The notes under the pieces: generated by a model
Told to the model about the DNA's origin: nothing
Databases searched by the model: none
Seen by the model: only the letters and a program-made list of their open reading frames with translations
Position numbers and translations under genes: made by a program
Shown: positions 19,166 to 28,046 of the stretch, in pieces
How the letters are laid out: every line of letters starts with the position of its first letter
Numbering within the stretch: position 1 is the stretch's first letter
NCBI RefSeq assembly: GCF_016403105.1
Contig: NZ_CP046155.1
Span: 3,563,906-3,627,905, forward strand
Source of the DNA: Leptolyngbya sp. BL0902
GTDB lineage: Bacteria; Cyanobacteriota; Cyanobacteriia; Phormidesmidales; Phormidesmidaceae
DNA length: 64,000 bases
Direction of reading: 5' to 3'

Positions 19166-19915
19166 GGCTCTCTCCTTGCGCTCATTACCCGAATTTGCCC
19201 AACCCTTACCCTACACCTATCCCTGCCCCTGATCACGGTTCTCCCGTGGAGTATGCATACGTAAGGCTGAACCCAGCCTAGGAAAAATCAAGGCGTTTCG
19301 AGATTGAGTCGGTTAGCCAGCGTTAAATCAGCTTGCGAATTGTTGCAAAATAATTAAAATTGAGCGGTTCATTGATTCAAAAATAAAGTTTTTAGGGATT
19401 CAATCTCCATTTTGGAAAACCAGTGGTTAGATCAATGATTGACGATCTATCCTTAATATTCCTTTAATCTTTTTCGTGATGGAGTCGTCATTAAAAGATT
19501 CACTTCAGGGGATGTCGCCTTCATCTGACTGGGAGCCTTTCAAGGAAAAAGATGCTTTGACTGACAAGGCTTTTGTGCCCTGGTAAAGTTTGCCTAAAAA
19601 CCTGACCCTAGGGTCAAAAGCAGTGTCAAGATAGAACTGTTGCCAGGAGTTCAAAAGCTGATTTAAATCTAGGCACTGTGCCATAGCACATCCAAAAAAT
19701 AAGTGGCTTTTAGTTAAGGGTTTTTTAGGAGATAGGTCTACTTAAACAAGGCGTGGGTTGAGAAAGTAAGGCTCTCATTCCACCGATTAGATCTGTTTTT
19801 GTTGAGGTTCGTTTGCCCTGCACCACGGAATTACGCATTGGTCAGGGGTTCGCGGCTCAGGTGCCCTCCGGTTATGTGGTCTGAGCCATGCCCATCTAGT
19901 CCCAAGGGGATCGCA
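19166..19915 (+). promoter_or_regulatory. Long AT-rich leader upstream of nifJ
   Basis: About 750 bp between rsmA and nifJ is clearly richer in A and T than either gene, above all from 19310 to 19740. A perfect 10-bp palindrome GTATGCATAC sits at 19251-19260. No good coding frame is present; the frame from 19799 that joins nifJ lacks a family-like N terminus. I infer a regulated promoter, but no known operator could be named. Confidence 0.4.
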
Positions 19916-22900
19916 ATGGAAAATCAAGCGTTTGTCACCCTAGACGGTAATGAGGCGGTGGCGAGAGTCGCCTACCGTTTGAGTGAGGTCTGTGCCATCT
20001 ATCCAATTACGCCCTCTTCGCCCATGGGTGAATGGGCCGATGCCTGGGCCTCGGTGGATCAGCCCAACATTTGGGGCACGGTGCCCTCGGTGGTGGAAAT
20101 GGAGAGCGAGGCGGGGGCGGCGGGGGCCGTTCACGGGGCGCTCCAGGCGGGGTCGTTGACGACGACCTTCACCGCCTCCCAGGGGTTGATGTTGATGATT
20201 CCCAACCTCTACAAAATTGCCGGGGAACTGACCTCGGCGGTGATTCATGTGGCGGCGCGTTCCCTGGCGGCCCAGGGTTTGTCGATTTTTGGCGACCACA
20301 GCGATGTGATGGCTACGCGAGCCACGGGGTGCGCTCTGCTGGCCTCCAACTCGGTGCAGGAAGCCCAGGACATGGCGGCGATCTCGATTCGGGCCAGCCT
20401 GGAATCGCGCCTGCCCTTTTTGCACTTTTTCGATGGCTTCCGTACCTCCCACGAGGTGCAGAAAATCGCCACCATTCCCGACGAGGTGCTGGCGGAATAC
20501 ATCCCCTTCGACCTGGTGCTGCAACATCGCCAGCGGGCGCTAACGCCGGATCGTCCGGTGATTCGCGGCACCGCCCAAAACCCCGATGTCTACTTCCAGG
20601 GGCGGGAGACGGTGAATCGCTACTACAACGCCTGCCCCGACATTGTGCAGCAGGCGATGGATGACTTTGCCCAGCTCACCGGGCGGCAGTACCGCATTTA
20701 CGAGTACTACGGTGCCCCCGATGCCGAGCGGGTGGTGGTGCTGATGGGCTCTGGGGCAGAAACGGTGCACGAAACCGTGGACGCGCTGATGGCCCAGGGT
20801 GAGAAAGTGGGCGTGCTGAAGGTGCGGCTCTATCGGCCCTTGGACAACATTGCCTTTATCAACGCCCTGCCCAAGACCGTGAAATCCTTGGCGGTGCTGG
20901 ATCGCTGCAAGGAACCGGGCAGTCCGGGCGAACCCCTCTATTTAGATGTGGTGCACGCCATCCACGAACTGCCGAAGACCGAGGGCCGGGTTCACCTGGA
21001 AGGCAGCGAAGAGGCTCCCCACTTTGAGGAACCTCGCCCCTTCTATCCCAAGGTGGTGGGCGGTCGCTATGGCCTGTCCTCCAAGGAATTTACCCCGGCC
21101 ATGGTGAAGGGCGTGTTTGACAATCTGGCCAAGGCTAATCCCCAAAACCACTTCACGGTGGGCATTGTGGATGATGTCACCTTCACCTCCATCGACTACG
21201 ACCCCAGCTTTACCACCGAGCCGGACAACGTGGTGCGGGCGGTGTTCTACGGCCTGGGGGCCGACGGCACCGTGGGGGCCAACAAAAACTCGATCAAAAT
21301 CATCGGCGAAGACACCCCGAACTACGCCCAGGGCTATTTCGTCTACGACTCCAAGAAGTCCGGCTCTGTCACCGTATCCCACCTGCGCTTTGGGCCAAAC
21401 CCGATTCGCTCCACCTATTTGATCACCCAGGCCAACTTTGTCGCCTGCCACCAGTGGGAGTTCGTCAACAAGCTGGAACTGCTCCACGAAGCCAAGCCCG
21501 GAGCCACCCTGCTGATCAGCAGTCCCTTCGACGACCCGGCGGAAACCTGGGTACGCCTGCCCCAGACCATGCAGCAGGAAATCATCGCCAAGGGCATCAA
21601 AGTCTACGCCATCAATGCCTACCAGGTGGCGCGGGAGGCGGGCATGGCAGGCCGCATCAATACGGTGATGCAGGTCTGTTTCTTTGCCCTGTCCGGCGTG
21701 CTGCCCAGGGAAGAAGCCATCGAGGCGATTAAGTACTCCATCCGCAAGACCTACGGCAAGAAGGGCGAAGAGGTGGTCGCCATGAACATCAAGGCGGTGG
21801 ATGCGGCCCTGGATCACCTCTATGAAGTGCCCGTGGGCGACCTCAATGGCGACCCCACCCCCCACAAGTGGGTGCCCGATACGGCACCGCCCTTTGTCAA
21901 GGATGTGCTGGCCAAGATGATGGCTCGCGAAGGGGACAGCCTCCCGGTGAGTGCCCTGCCCGCCGATGGCACCTACCCCTGCGGCACCACCCAGTACGAA
22001 AAGCGCAACGTGGCCCAGGAGGTGCCCGTTTGGGATCCCGATGTGTGCGTGCAGTGCGGCAAGTGCGTGATGGTCTGCCCCCACGCCGTGATCCGCTCCA
22101 AGGTCTACGAAGAGTCGGCCCTGGCGGAGGCTCCGGCCACCTTCCAAAGCACGGCGGCGCGGGATCATGCCTGGAGCGACCTCAAGTTCACCATCCAGGT
22201 GGGGGTCGAGGATTGCACCGGATGCGCCCTGTGCGTGGAGGTGTGCCCCGCCAAGAACAAGGCGGAACCCAGCAAAAAGGCCATCAACATGGCGGAGCAA
22301 CTGCCCCTGCGGGAGCCAGAAGCGGAAAATTGGGACTTCTTCCTGAAGCTGCCCAACCCCAACCGCAATGACCTGGATCTGCGGAAAATCTCCCACCAGC
22401 AAATGCAGGAACCGCTGTTCGAGTTCTCTGGGGCCTGCGGCGGCTGCGGTGAAACTCCCTACATCAAACTGGCCACCCAGTTGTTTGGGGACCGAATGCT
22501 GATCGCCAACGCCACGGGCTGTTCCTCCATCTATGGCGGCAACCTGCCCACCACCCCCTACACTACCAACGCCGAGGGTCGCGGCCCCGCCTGGTCGAAC
22601 TCCCTGTTTGAGGACAACGCCGAATTTGGTATGGGCTTCCGGGTCTCCATCGACAAGCAAACCGAGCAGGCGATGGAACTGCTGCATACCCTGGCTCTGG
22701 ACACCGAAAACTCGCCCCTGTCGCGGGATTTGGCCAACGCCATCCTGGGCAACGCCCAAACCGACGAAGCCGACATCTTCGAGCAGCGGGAACGGGTGGC
22801 CTTGCTGAAGCAGGGCATCGACGGCTGGCTGGGGAACCTGAACGGCGGCGACCGGATGCTCACGATCCGCCTGCAAAACCTCAAATCTCTGGCCGACTAC

Positions 22901-23647
22901 CTGGTGAAAAAGAGCGTCTGGATCGTCGGCGGCGACGGCTGGGCCTACGACATCGGCTATGGCGGCTTGGATCACGTCCTGGCCAGTGGCCGCAACGTCA
23001 ACGTGCTGGTGATGGATACGGAGGTGTATTCCAACACGGGCGGGCAAATGTCGAAGGCGACCCCCATCGGGGCGGTGGCTAAGTTCGCGGCGGGGGGCAA
23101 ACCTGCGGTGAAGAAGGATCTGGGCCTGATGGCCATGACCTACGGCAACATCTACGTTGCCAGTGTGGCTATGGGTGCCCGCAACGAGCACACCCTCCGC
23201 GCCTTCATTGAAGCCGAAGCCTACGATGGCCCCTCGCTGATCATCGCCTACTCCCACTGCATCGCCCACGGCATCAACATGGCCAAGGGCATGGAGCAAC
23301 AAACGGCGGCGGTGGAATCCGGTCGCTGGCTGCTCTACCGTTACGACCCCCGTCGCACGGAACAGGGCGAGAACCCCCTGCAACTGGACAGCCGCAACCC
23401 CAAACGGCCCCTGGAACAGGCCATGTACAGCGAAAACCGCTTCAAGATGCTGCTGCGGAGCAAACCCGCCGAGGCCAAGGAGCTGCTGCGCCAAGCCCAA
23501 ATCAGCGTCGCCAGTCGGTACCACATGTACCAATACCTGGCCGCCCGCAGCCTGGAGGACGAGCAACCCCTGCCGCCCAACCGTAGCTACCACATGGATC
23601 ACCCAGCCCCCGCCAAACCCAAACCAGAGGCCCCCGAAGCGGAGTAG
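19916..23647 (+). CDS. nifJ: Pyruvate:ferredoxin (flavodoxin) oxidoreductase
   Basis: This 1243-aa homodimeric-type PFOR oxidises pyruvate to acetyl-CoA and reduces ferredoxin or flavodoxin. The N-terminal domain has YPITPSSPMGEWAD near residue 29. Two [4Fe-4S] motifs follow: CVQCGKCVMVCPHAV near 710 and CTGCALCVEVCPAKN near 768. The C-terminal TPP domain has GACGGCGETPYIKL near 840 and GGDGWAYDIGYGG near 1005. All domains are complete. The ATG at 19916 has AGGGGA five bases upstream. In cyanobacteria NifJ supports fermentation, redox balancing and sometimes nitrogen fixation; no nif genes are seen in this window. Confidence 0.97.
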   Translation: MENQAFVTLDGNEAVARVAYRLSEVCAIYPITPSSPMGEWADAWASVDQPNIWGTVPSVVEMESEAGAAGAVHGALQAGSLTTTFTASQGLMLMIPNLYKIAGELTSAVIHVAARSLAAQGLSIFGDHSDVMATRATGCALLASNSVQEAQDMAAISIRASLESRLPFLHFFDGFRTSHEVQKIATIPDEVLAEYIPFDLVLQHRQRALTPDRPVIRGTAQNPDVYFQGRETVNRYYNACPDIVQQAMDDFAQLTGRQYRIYEYYGAPDAERVVVLMGSGAETVHETVDALMAQGEKVGVLKVRLYRPLDNIAFINALPKTVKSLAVLDRCKEPGSPGEPLYLDVVHAIHELPKTEGRVHLEGSEEAPHFEEPRPFYPKVVGGRYGLSSKEFTPAMVKGVFDNLAKANPQNHFTVGIVDDVTFTSIDYDPSFTTEPDNVVRAVFYGLGADGTVGANKNSIKIIGEDTPNYAQGYFVYDSKKSGSVTVSHLRFGPNPIRSTYLITQANFVACHQWEFVNKLELLHEAKPGATLLISSPFDDPAETWVRLPQTMQQEIIAKGIKVYAINAYQVAREAGMAGRINTVMQVCFFALSGVLPREEAIEAIKYSIRKTYGKKGEEVVAMNIKAVDAALDHLYEVPVGDLNGDPTPHKWVPDTAPPFVKDVLAKMMAREGDSLPVSALPADGTYPCGTTQYEKRNVAQEVPVWDPDVCVQCGKCVMVCPHAVIRSKVYEESALAEAPATFQSTAARDHAWSDLKFTIQVGVEDCTGCALCVEVCPAKNKAEPSKKAINMAEQLPLREPEAENWDFFLKLPNPNRNDLDLRKISHQQMQEPLFEFSGACGGCGETPYIKLATQLFGDRMLIANATGCSSIYGGNLPTTPYTTNAEGRGPAWSNSLFEDNAEFGMGFRVSIDKQTEQAMELLHTLALDTENSPLSRDLANAILGNAQTDEADIFEQRERVALLKQGIDGWLGNLNGGDRMLTIRLQNLKSLADYLVKKSVWIVGGDGWAYDIGYGGLDHVLASGRNVNVLVMDTEVYSNTGGQMSKATPIGAVAKFAAGGKPAVKKDLGLMAMTYGNIYVASVAMGARNEHTLRAFIEAEAYDGPSLIIAYSHCIAHGINMAKGMEQQTAAVESGRWLLYRYDPRRTEQGENPLQLDSRNPKRPLEQAMYSENRFKMLLRSKPAEAKELLRQAQISVASRYHMYQYLAARSLEDEQPLPPNRSYHMDHPAPAKPKPEAPEAE

Positions 23648-23681
23648 ATCCCCGGAAGCCCACCCTTCGGGAAGCAAGCTA

Positions 23682-23810
23682 CACCCTAAATCCCTCTCCC
23701 CAAGGGAGAGGGACTTTGAGACAACAACAAGCCCACTATGAAACAGAACGCCCTACACCAACCTCTTTCTCCCCTCTCCCAAATTGGGAGAGGGGCCGGG
23801 GGTGAGGGCT
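23682..23810. repeat. GC-rich palindromic repeat, copy 2
   Basis: This copy has the same left part (CACCCTAAATCCCTCTCCCC, then GGGAGAGGGACTTTGA) and right part (CCCCTCTCCC, then GGGAGAGGGGCCGGGGGTGA). About 45 bp of unrelated sequence separates them where other copies have only about 10 bp. It lies between nifJ and the next gene, so it would be transcribed if the two are cotranscribed. Confidence 0.8.
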
Positions 23811-23934
23811 TCCGATCTGCCGGAGGTGAGGGCTTTTGGCCACATTTTCTTTGGTGCATTGCTTCGCGTTGGCGCTAGCCTCGCCTTGGCGTTATGCACC
23901 CTACGTTATTGCCATAATCTTGTAGGAACCTGTG

Positions 23935-24960
23935 ATGGACTTAACCACCCAATACCTCGGTTTAACGCTGAAATCCCCCCTGGTGGTGGGAGCCGCCGCC
24001 CCCCTCAGTGAGGACATTGAAAATTTCCGCTGGCTGGAGGATTCCGGTGCCTCGGCCATCGTCATGCACTCGCTGTTTGAGGAACAAATTCGGCGGGAAC
24101 GGCTGGAACTGCACCACCACACCGAATACGGCACCGAAAGTTTCGCGGAAGCCCTCACCTACTTCCCAGAACCAGAAACCTTCCACGTTGGCACCGAAGC
24201 CTACCTGGAGCACATCCGGGAAGCCAAACGGCGGGTCGATATTCCCATCATCGCCAACCTCAACGGGGCCACCCTCGGCGGCTGGATTGACTACGCCAAA
24301 CAAATGCAGGATGCCGGAGCCGATGCCATTGAACTCAATATCTACTGGCTCCCCACCGACCTAGACCTCTCTGGGGCCGATGTGGAACAGGACTATATCG
24401 ACATCGTGCGCTCCGTCAAGGAGTCGGTGCAAATTCCCGTGGCGGTGAAGGTTGGCCCCTACTTTAGCAACATGGCCAACATGGCCAAACGCCTCAGCGA
24501 AGCCGGAGCCGATGGCCTGGTGCTGTTCAACCGCTTCTACCAACCCGACATCGACATCGAACACCTGGAAATTCAGCCCAACCTCATCCTCAGCGCCCCC
24601 CAAGACCAACGCCTACCGTTGACCTGGATGGCCCTGCTCTACGGCAAACTGCCCGTCAGCCTCGCCGCCACCAGTGGCATCAGCCGCGCCGATGATGTGG
24701 TGAAACTGCTGATGGCCGGAGCCGATGTCACGATGCTGGTGGCCACTCTACTCCGCCACGGCATCGGCCACATCAAAACCATCGAGGAGGAACTGATCCA
24801 ATGGCTGACGGAACATGAATACGAATCCCTAACCCAACTGCGCGGCAGTATGAGCCAACAAAAATGCCCCAACCCCAGCGACTTCGAGCGGGTGCAATAT
24901 ATGCGGGCGATCCAGTCCTATCACCCCATCTGGGAACCCGGACACCAGTTTGTGCATTAG
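23935..24960 (+). CDS. Dihydroorotate dehydrogenase-like protein
   Basis: This 341-aa TIM-barrel flavoprotein belongs to the DHODH superfamily. It starts MDLTTQYLGLTLKSPLVVGA and has KVGPYFSNMANMAKRL near 168 and ATSGISRADDVVKLLMAGAD near 240, the family's FMN-phosphate region. Proteins of this subgroup commonly sit beside nifJ, as here, so their true substrate may not be dihydroorotate. pyrD function therefore cannot be assumed. The ATG at 23935 is preferred over a GTG one codon upstream. Confidence 0.85.
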   Translation: MDLTTQYLGLTLKSPLVVGAAAPLSEDIENFRWLEDSGASAIVMHSLFEEQIRRERLELHHHTEYGTESFAEALTYFPEPETFHVGTEAYLEHIREAKRRVDIPIIANLNGATLGGWIDYAKQMQDAGADAIELNIYWLPTDLDLSGADVEQDYIDIVRSVKESVQIPVAVKVGPYFSNMANMAKRLSEAGADGLVLFNRFYQPDIDIEHLEIQPNLILSAPQDQRLPLTWMALLYGKLPVSLAATSGISRADDVVKLLMAGADVTMLVATLLRHGIGHIKTIEEELIQWLTEHEYESLTQLRGSMSQQKCPNPSDFERVQYMRAIQSYHPIWEPGHQFVH

Positions 24961-25133
24961 GGATTTGTGCGTTTGGGGCGGGGTGTTCGTAATGTTACGG
25001 CCTCGCCCTCAATAAATTGGGTTTTGAATTTGTAGTTTGCATGAATTTGCGTAATCTCACTTATGCTCCACCCTGTCATTTCTGCCAAACTAAGGCAGGA
25101 CAAGTTATGTGCAAGTAGCATTAAGGACTAAAG

Positions 25134-25640
25134 ATGAGCAGCCAAGATTTATCTACAGCACAAGCGAATTTAAAGCTCGCAATTTGGAATGCAGAAGCCA
25201 ATTCAGTAACAAGTAGTGAGTTGTACGTCCAAATTCAAGAACTTGGGCTTCCAGAAGAAGTGGTTAGTCGGTTGCATGAGCTAGTTAGCTTTACACAAAG
25301 GGTTGCGGGTAAAGTTTGTTCCATTGGGAAAATTGTGCTTCTGAAAATTCTTGACTTCGTCAAAGCTCATCCTTTTTTGATAGCGGGTGCTGGCATAGGT
25401 GCTGTAATTGGTGCTGCGATTGCAGGATTGATAACTTCCATACCCTTCCTTGGTCAGATTCTCGCTCCAGTTGCAGCAATCTTAGGAATCACTATTGCAG
25501 CAGTTGGAGCAGTAGTTGGACATAGACTAGATAAACAATTTCAAGGTGTAGGCGAAGACATTGTTGAGATTGCCCAGCAATTTTTCTCCTTACTTGCAAA
25601 CGTGATGAACATGATATTCCGAGACATTATTACTGCCTGA
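25134..25640 (+). CDS. Unknown protein with hydrophobic Gly/Ala-rich segment (168 aa)
   Basis: I do not recognise this family. Residues 1-80 are polar and helical. Residues about 82-130 form two hydrophobic helices with Gly spacing typical of membrane insertion (IAGAGIGAVIGAAIAGLI, then VAAILGITIAAVGAVVG). A short amphipathic C terminus follows. AGGA lies seven bases before the ATG. The gene is much AT-richer than the neighbouring DHODH-like gene and opens the accessory island. It is followed 38 bp later by another gene with a similar hydrophobic core, so the two are probably one transcription unit. Confidence 0.72.
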   Translation: MSSQDLSTAQANLKLAIWNAEANSVTSSELYVQIQELGLPEEVVSRLHELVSFTQRVAGKVCSIGKIVLLKILDFVKAHPFLIAGAGIGAVIGAAIAGLITSIPFLGQILAPVAAILGITIAAVGAVVGHRLDKQFQGVGEDIVEIAQQFFSLLANVMNMIFRDIITA

Positions 25641-25678
25641 TCTCGAAATATTAAAATTGAAATAAAAAGGATTCAGCA

Positions 25679-26374
25679 ATGTCTGGGACAAACAAGCTTA
25701 CAAAAGAGCAACTGATCAAGGGAATTGAAAAGTTGGAGAAAAACCCGAAAGATAGGGTTGGAGTTCTTGCTGACATGGGAGTTACTGCGGCAGGTTTTTT
25801 GGGGGCTGGAGCAGCAGCTTTTGCATTGGGTGGCACTACAGCTTCTATCCCTATTATCACGGCATTAACAGGTGGCACAGTGGTAGCAGTTGCCGCTGCT
25901 CCAGTCGCACTAGTTGCAGGTGCTGCTTTAGCAGGGGGAGCGGCAATGTATGGTGTATCGAGATTAATCAAGGGTGGTGGCTTTAATGAAGGTAAACAAA
26001 AACAGCTACTTGCTGATTATAAAGATAAGCTGAAAGATGTTGAAGCTAAAGAAAGGCAATCTAGCTTTAATGATCAGGACAAGACAGACTTTTATTCCTT
26101 TTTAAAGGATCCACTCAGGTATAACTTAATTACTCCTGATGATGCTCGTGATTTGATGCAAGCTGTAGAGAGTGGGCACATGTCTCTTAGCGAAGCTTAC
26201 AAGCTTGTAGGTCAAGTTCTTGAAGACGATAAAGTAACTCCATCTAAGGAATCTGAAAAAGTAGTTACTTCTTGTCCAGAGTGTTCTCAAAAGCTACGCG
26301 CTCCAGTCAATTTAGGAAGATTGGATTTAACCTGTCCTAAATGTAGGCATAGTTGGTCATGGATTCCAAAATAG
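25679..26374 (+). CDS. Unknown protein: hydrophobic Gly/Ala core plus C-terminal zinc ribbon (231 aa)
   Basis: The N-terminal 30 residues are polar. Residues about 35-95 are strongly hydrophobic and rich in Gly and Ala (AAGFLGAGAAAFALGG, VAVAAAPVALVAGAALAGG), suggesting two or three membrane-inserting helices. A charged helical stretch follows. The C terminus has paired CPEC and CPKC motifs (about 199 and 221), a likely zinc ribbon. AGGA lies eight bases before the ATG. Together with the upstream gene it could be an effector or a membrane-stress protein; this is inference. Base composition suggests acquisition by transfer. Confidence 0.72.
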   Translation: MSGTNKLTKEQLIKGIEKLEKNPKDRVGVLADMGVTAAGFLGAGAAAFALGGTTASIPIITALTGGTVVAVAAAPVALVAGAALAGGAAMYGVSRLIKGGGFNEGKQKQLLADYKDKLKDVEAKERQSSFNDQDKTDFYSFLKDPLRYNLITPDDARDLMQAVESGHMSLSEAYKLVGQVLEDDKVTPSKESEKVVTSCPECSQKLRAPVNLGRLDLTCPKCRHSWSWIPK

Positions 26375-26451
26375 TATTTTTGGATTATTCTTGTTTTTTG
26401 TAGTGTCGCAGTTTGTGGGACTCGTTAGCAACAGGATAACAAGTCCTACCA

Positions 26452-26526
26452 TTACAACTAGCAGGGCACATTACAGCCACCCCCAACAGCACCCTACACC
26501 CCGGCTTATTTGTGACCACTGGCTTG
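26452..26526. repeat. TA-island intergenic repeat, copy A
   Basis: A 75-bp element begins TTACAACTAGCAGGGCACAT and ends near GACCACTGGC. Closely similar copies lie at 28414-28486 and 29124-29196, and a 3' half at 27289-27328. Each copy lies between antitoxin-toxin modules or at the edge of the array. Confidence 0.85.
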
Positions 26527-26609
26527 GCTTTCCTCACCTCCACCAGATTGTTCTAAAATAACCTCAACAGGCCCAGTGAACCTCGATTTACCTCCACCAA
26601 GGTCAACCC

Positions 26610-26939
26610 ATGCCCGTTGTTGCTGCTAAATCCTACGTAGAACATCGCAACAATGCCTACTGGATCGAAGGAACCCGCGTTTCCCTCGATTCCGTTGTTT
26701 ATGCCTTCCGCAATGGATTATCCCCCGAAAGCATTGTTCAGTCTTTTCCATTGCTAACCTTAGAACAAGTGTATGGAGCAATCACCTTCTACCTAGCCAA
26801 TCTCACCGAGATTGATGCCTATCTAGCTGACGAAGAAGCCGCCTTTGAAGCCATGCCCCAACCCCTACAAACCAGCGATCCAGCTTTGTACCAAAAACTC
26901 CTAGAAGCAAAGGCCACAAAGCAGCAGGTCGAGTCGTGA
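26610..26939 (+). CDS. DUF433 antitoxin, module 1
   Basis: This 109-aa protein carries a DUF433 domain, a small winged-helix-like fold found in antitoxins. Typical features are the strand region NNAYWIEGTRVSLDSVVYAF near residue 14 and QSFPLLTLEQVYGAITFYL near 49. DUF433 proteins usually neutralise a DUF5615 PIN-like toxin and repress their own operon. The TGA stop overlaps the GTG start of the following toxin by four bases (GTGA). Confidence 0.9.
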   Translation: MPVVAAKSYVEHRNNAYWIEGTRVSLDSVVYAFRNGLSPESIVQSFPLLTLEQVYGAITFYLANLTEIDAYLADEEAAFEAMPQPLQTSDPALYQKLLEAKATKQQVES

Positions 26940-27286
26940 CTGTTCGTTATCAAGCCGATGCTGACCTAAACCAGGCCATTGTCACAGGAGTTTTGCGCCG
27001 AGAGCCCAAAATTGACTTTCAAACCGCCCTAGCTGCTGGCCTAGAAGGCGTTAAAGATGCAGATGTATTGATGATTGCGGCCCGACAAAGTCGCATTCTC
27101 ATTAGTCATGATCGAAAAACAATACCGTCCGAGTTTGCTGAATTTATAACTAGCAATCACAGTTCAGGCGTCATCATTGTTTCTAGAAAACTATCTATTG
27201 AAGCCACCATCGAAGAATTGCTGTTAATTTGGGCCGCATCCAGCGCAGAAGAATGGGCCAATCGCATCGCTAAGCTACCCCTTTAA
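26936..27286 (+). CDS. DUF5615 PIN-like toxin, module 1
   Basis: This 116-aa protein is of the DUF5615 (Mut7-C-like PIN) family, predicted metal-dependent RNases. Candidate acidic residues lie in QADADLNQAI near the start, VKDADVLMIAARQSRILIS near 43 and SHDRKT near 62, the expected three-part pattern. The start is GTG, translationally coupled to the antitoxin. The module is complete and probably functional. Confidence 0.87.
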   Translation: MTVRYQADADLNQAIVTGVLRREPKIDFQTALAAGLEGVKDADVLMIAARQSRILISHDRKTIPSEFAEFITSNHSSGVIIVSRKLSIEATIEELLLIWAASSAEEWANRIAKLPL

Positions 27287-27288
27287 AT

Positions 27289-27328
27289 TACCCTTCACCC
27301 CGGCTTACTTGTGCCCACTAGCTTAGCT
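27289..27328. repeat. TA-island intergenic repeat, 3' half, copy B
   Basis: Forty bases (TACCCTTCACCCCGGCTTAC followed by TTGTGCCCACTAGC) match the right half of copies A, C and D. The left half with the GCAGGGCACAT core is missing. It lies just after toxin 1. Confidence 0.65.
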
Positions 27329-27372
27329 TGAATATTATTGGCAAAATAAAATAATCAACTGGGTGAAAATAT

Positions 27373-27603
27373 ATGGATTACCGAAACTACATCACCATTG
27401 AACCCAACAAGCGCAGCGGCAAACCCTGCGTTCGTGGTCTACGAATCACCGTCTATGAAGTCCTAGAATATCTCGCTTCCGAAATGACCGAAGCCGAAAT
27501 CCTTGACGACTTTCCCGACCTCACGCGAGAAGACCTCAAAGCCTGCATTGCCTATGCCGCCGACCGTGAGCGTCGGTTCATGACCGCCCCCCTACCCGCA
27601 TGA
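27373..27603 (+). CDS. DUF433 antitoxin, module 2
   Basis: This 76-aa DUF433 protein has the usual RNYITIEPNKRSGKPCVRG start and a YLASEMTEAEILDDFPDL motif. It is very similar to antitoxin 4 at 28547-28771, so the two modules are probably a duplication. Its stop overlaps an ATG at 27600 (ATGA), the usual coupling, but the toxin behind it is wrecked. It is now an orphan antitoxin. Confidence 0.9.
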   Translation: MDYRNYITIEPNKRSGKPCVRGLRITVYEVLEYLASEMTEAEILDDFPDLTREDLKACIAYAADRERRFMTAPLPA

Positions 27604-27661
27604 AACTCTTTTTCAGCAAGTCGAAAATGTGCTACGTCGAGACTTTGAAGCAATCAGATGA
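27600..27661 (+). pseudogene. Remnant of a DUF5615 toxin, module 2
   Basis: The frame opens ATG AAA CTC TTT, matching the MKLLLDEN start of toxin 4, but breaks off after about four codons. In another frame, from 27614, codons for QQVENVLRRDFEAIR and a stop at 27659 match the C-terminal helix of this toxin family. The region between (about 90 codons, including the acidic active-site residues) has been deleted. The residual frame from 27600 runs to a TAG at 27720-27722 and encodes nothing family-like. Confidence 0.72.
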
Positions 27662-27755
27662 TTCTATGGCGACGAGTCATTATCGTTACTTGCTCTATTA
27701 CCATAGCCCCTTGCTAAAATAGAAAAAGCTCTTCCCTATCCGACAGCCTAATCCC

Positions 27756-28046
27756 ATGACGATTCAAGCGCTTTCTCGCTACGTCACCAGCAACAACGAA
27801 ATTCTAGGCGGAGAACCCATCATAGAAGGCACCCGCACCTCTGTTCGGGCCATCGTTGGGCTATGGCGACTAGGCACCATGCCAGAAGAAATTCCAACCC
27901 ACTTTCCCCACCTAACCCTAGCCCAAGTCTTCGATGCTCTTAGCTTCTATCTAGATCATCAAGCCGAAATCAACCAATATATCGAGCAAAACCAAGTCCC
28001 CAATGAGCTAGTTCACCCATCCGTGAAAGCTGCCCTAGGGCTATGA
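27756..28046 (+). CDS. DUF433 antitoxin, module 3
   Basis: This 96-aa DUF433 protein has GGEPIIEGTRTSVRAIVGLW near residue 18 and THFPHLTLAQVFDALSFYLD near 48. It resembles antitoxin 1 more than antitoxins 2 and 4, so the array combines two subtypes. Its stop overlaps the ATG of the next gene (ATGA at 28043-28046). Confidence 0.9.
   Translation: MTIQALSRYVTSNNEILGGEPIIEGTRTSVRAIVGLWRLGTMPEEIPTHFPHLTLAQVFDALSFYLDHQAEINQYIEQNQVPNELVHPSVKAALGL

Noticed and set aside
19799..19915. Upstream start for nifJ
   Set aside because: The 39 extra residues are not PFOR-like; the ATG at 19916 has a good ribosome-binding site and family-like start.
20942..23677. 911-codon open frame antisense to nifJ
   Set aside because: GC-rich third positions in nifJ open the opposite frame. 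The translation has no recognisable domain and is rich in His/Gly/Val runs, while nifJ itself is unmistakable.
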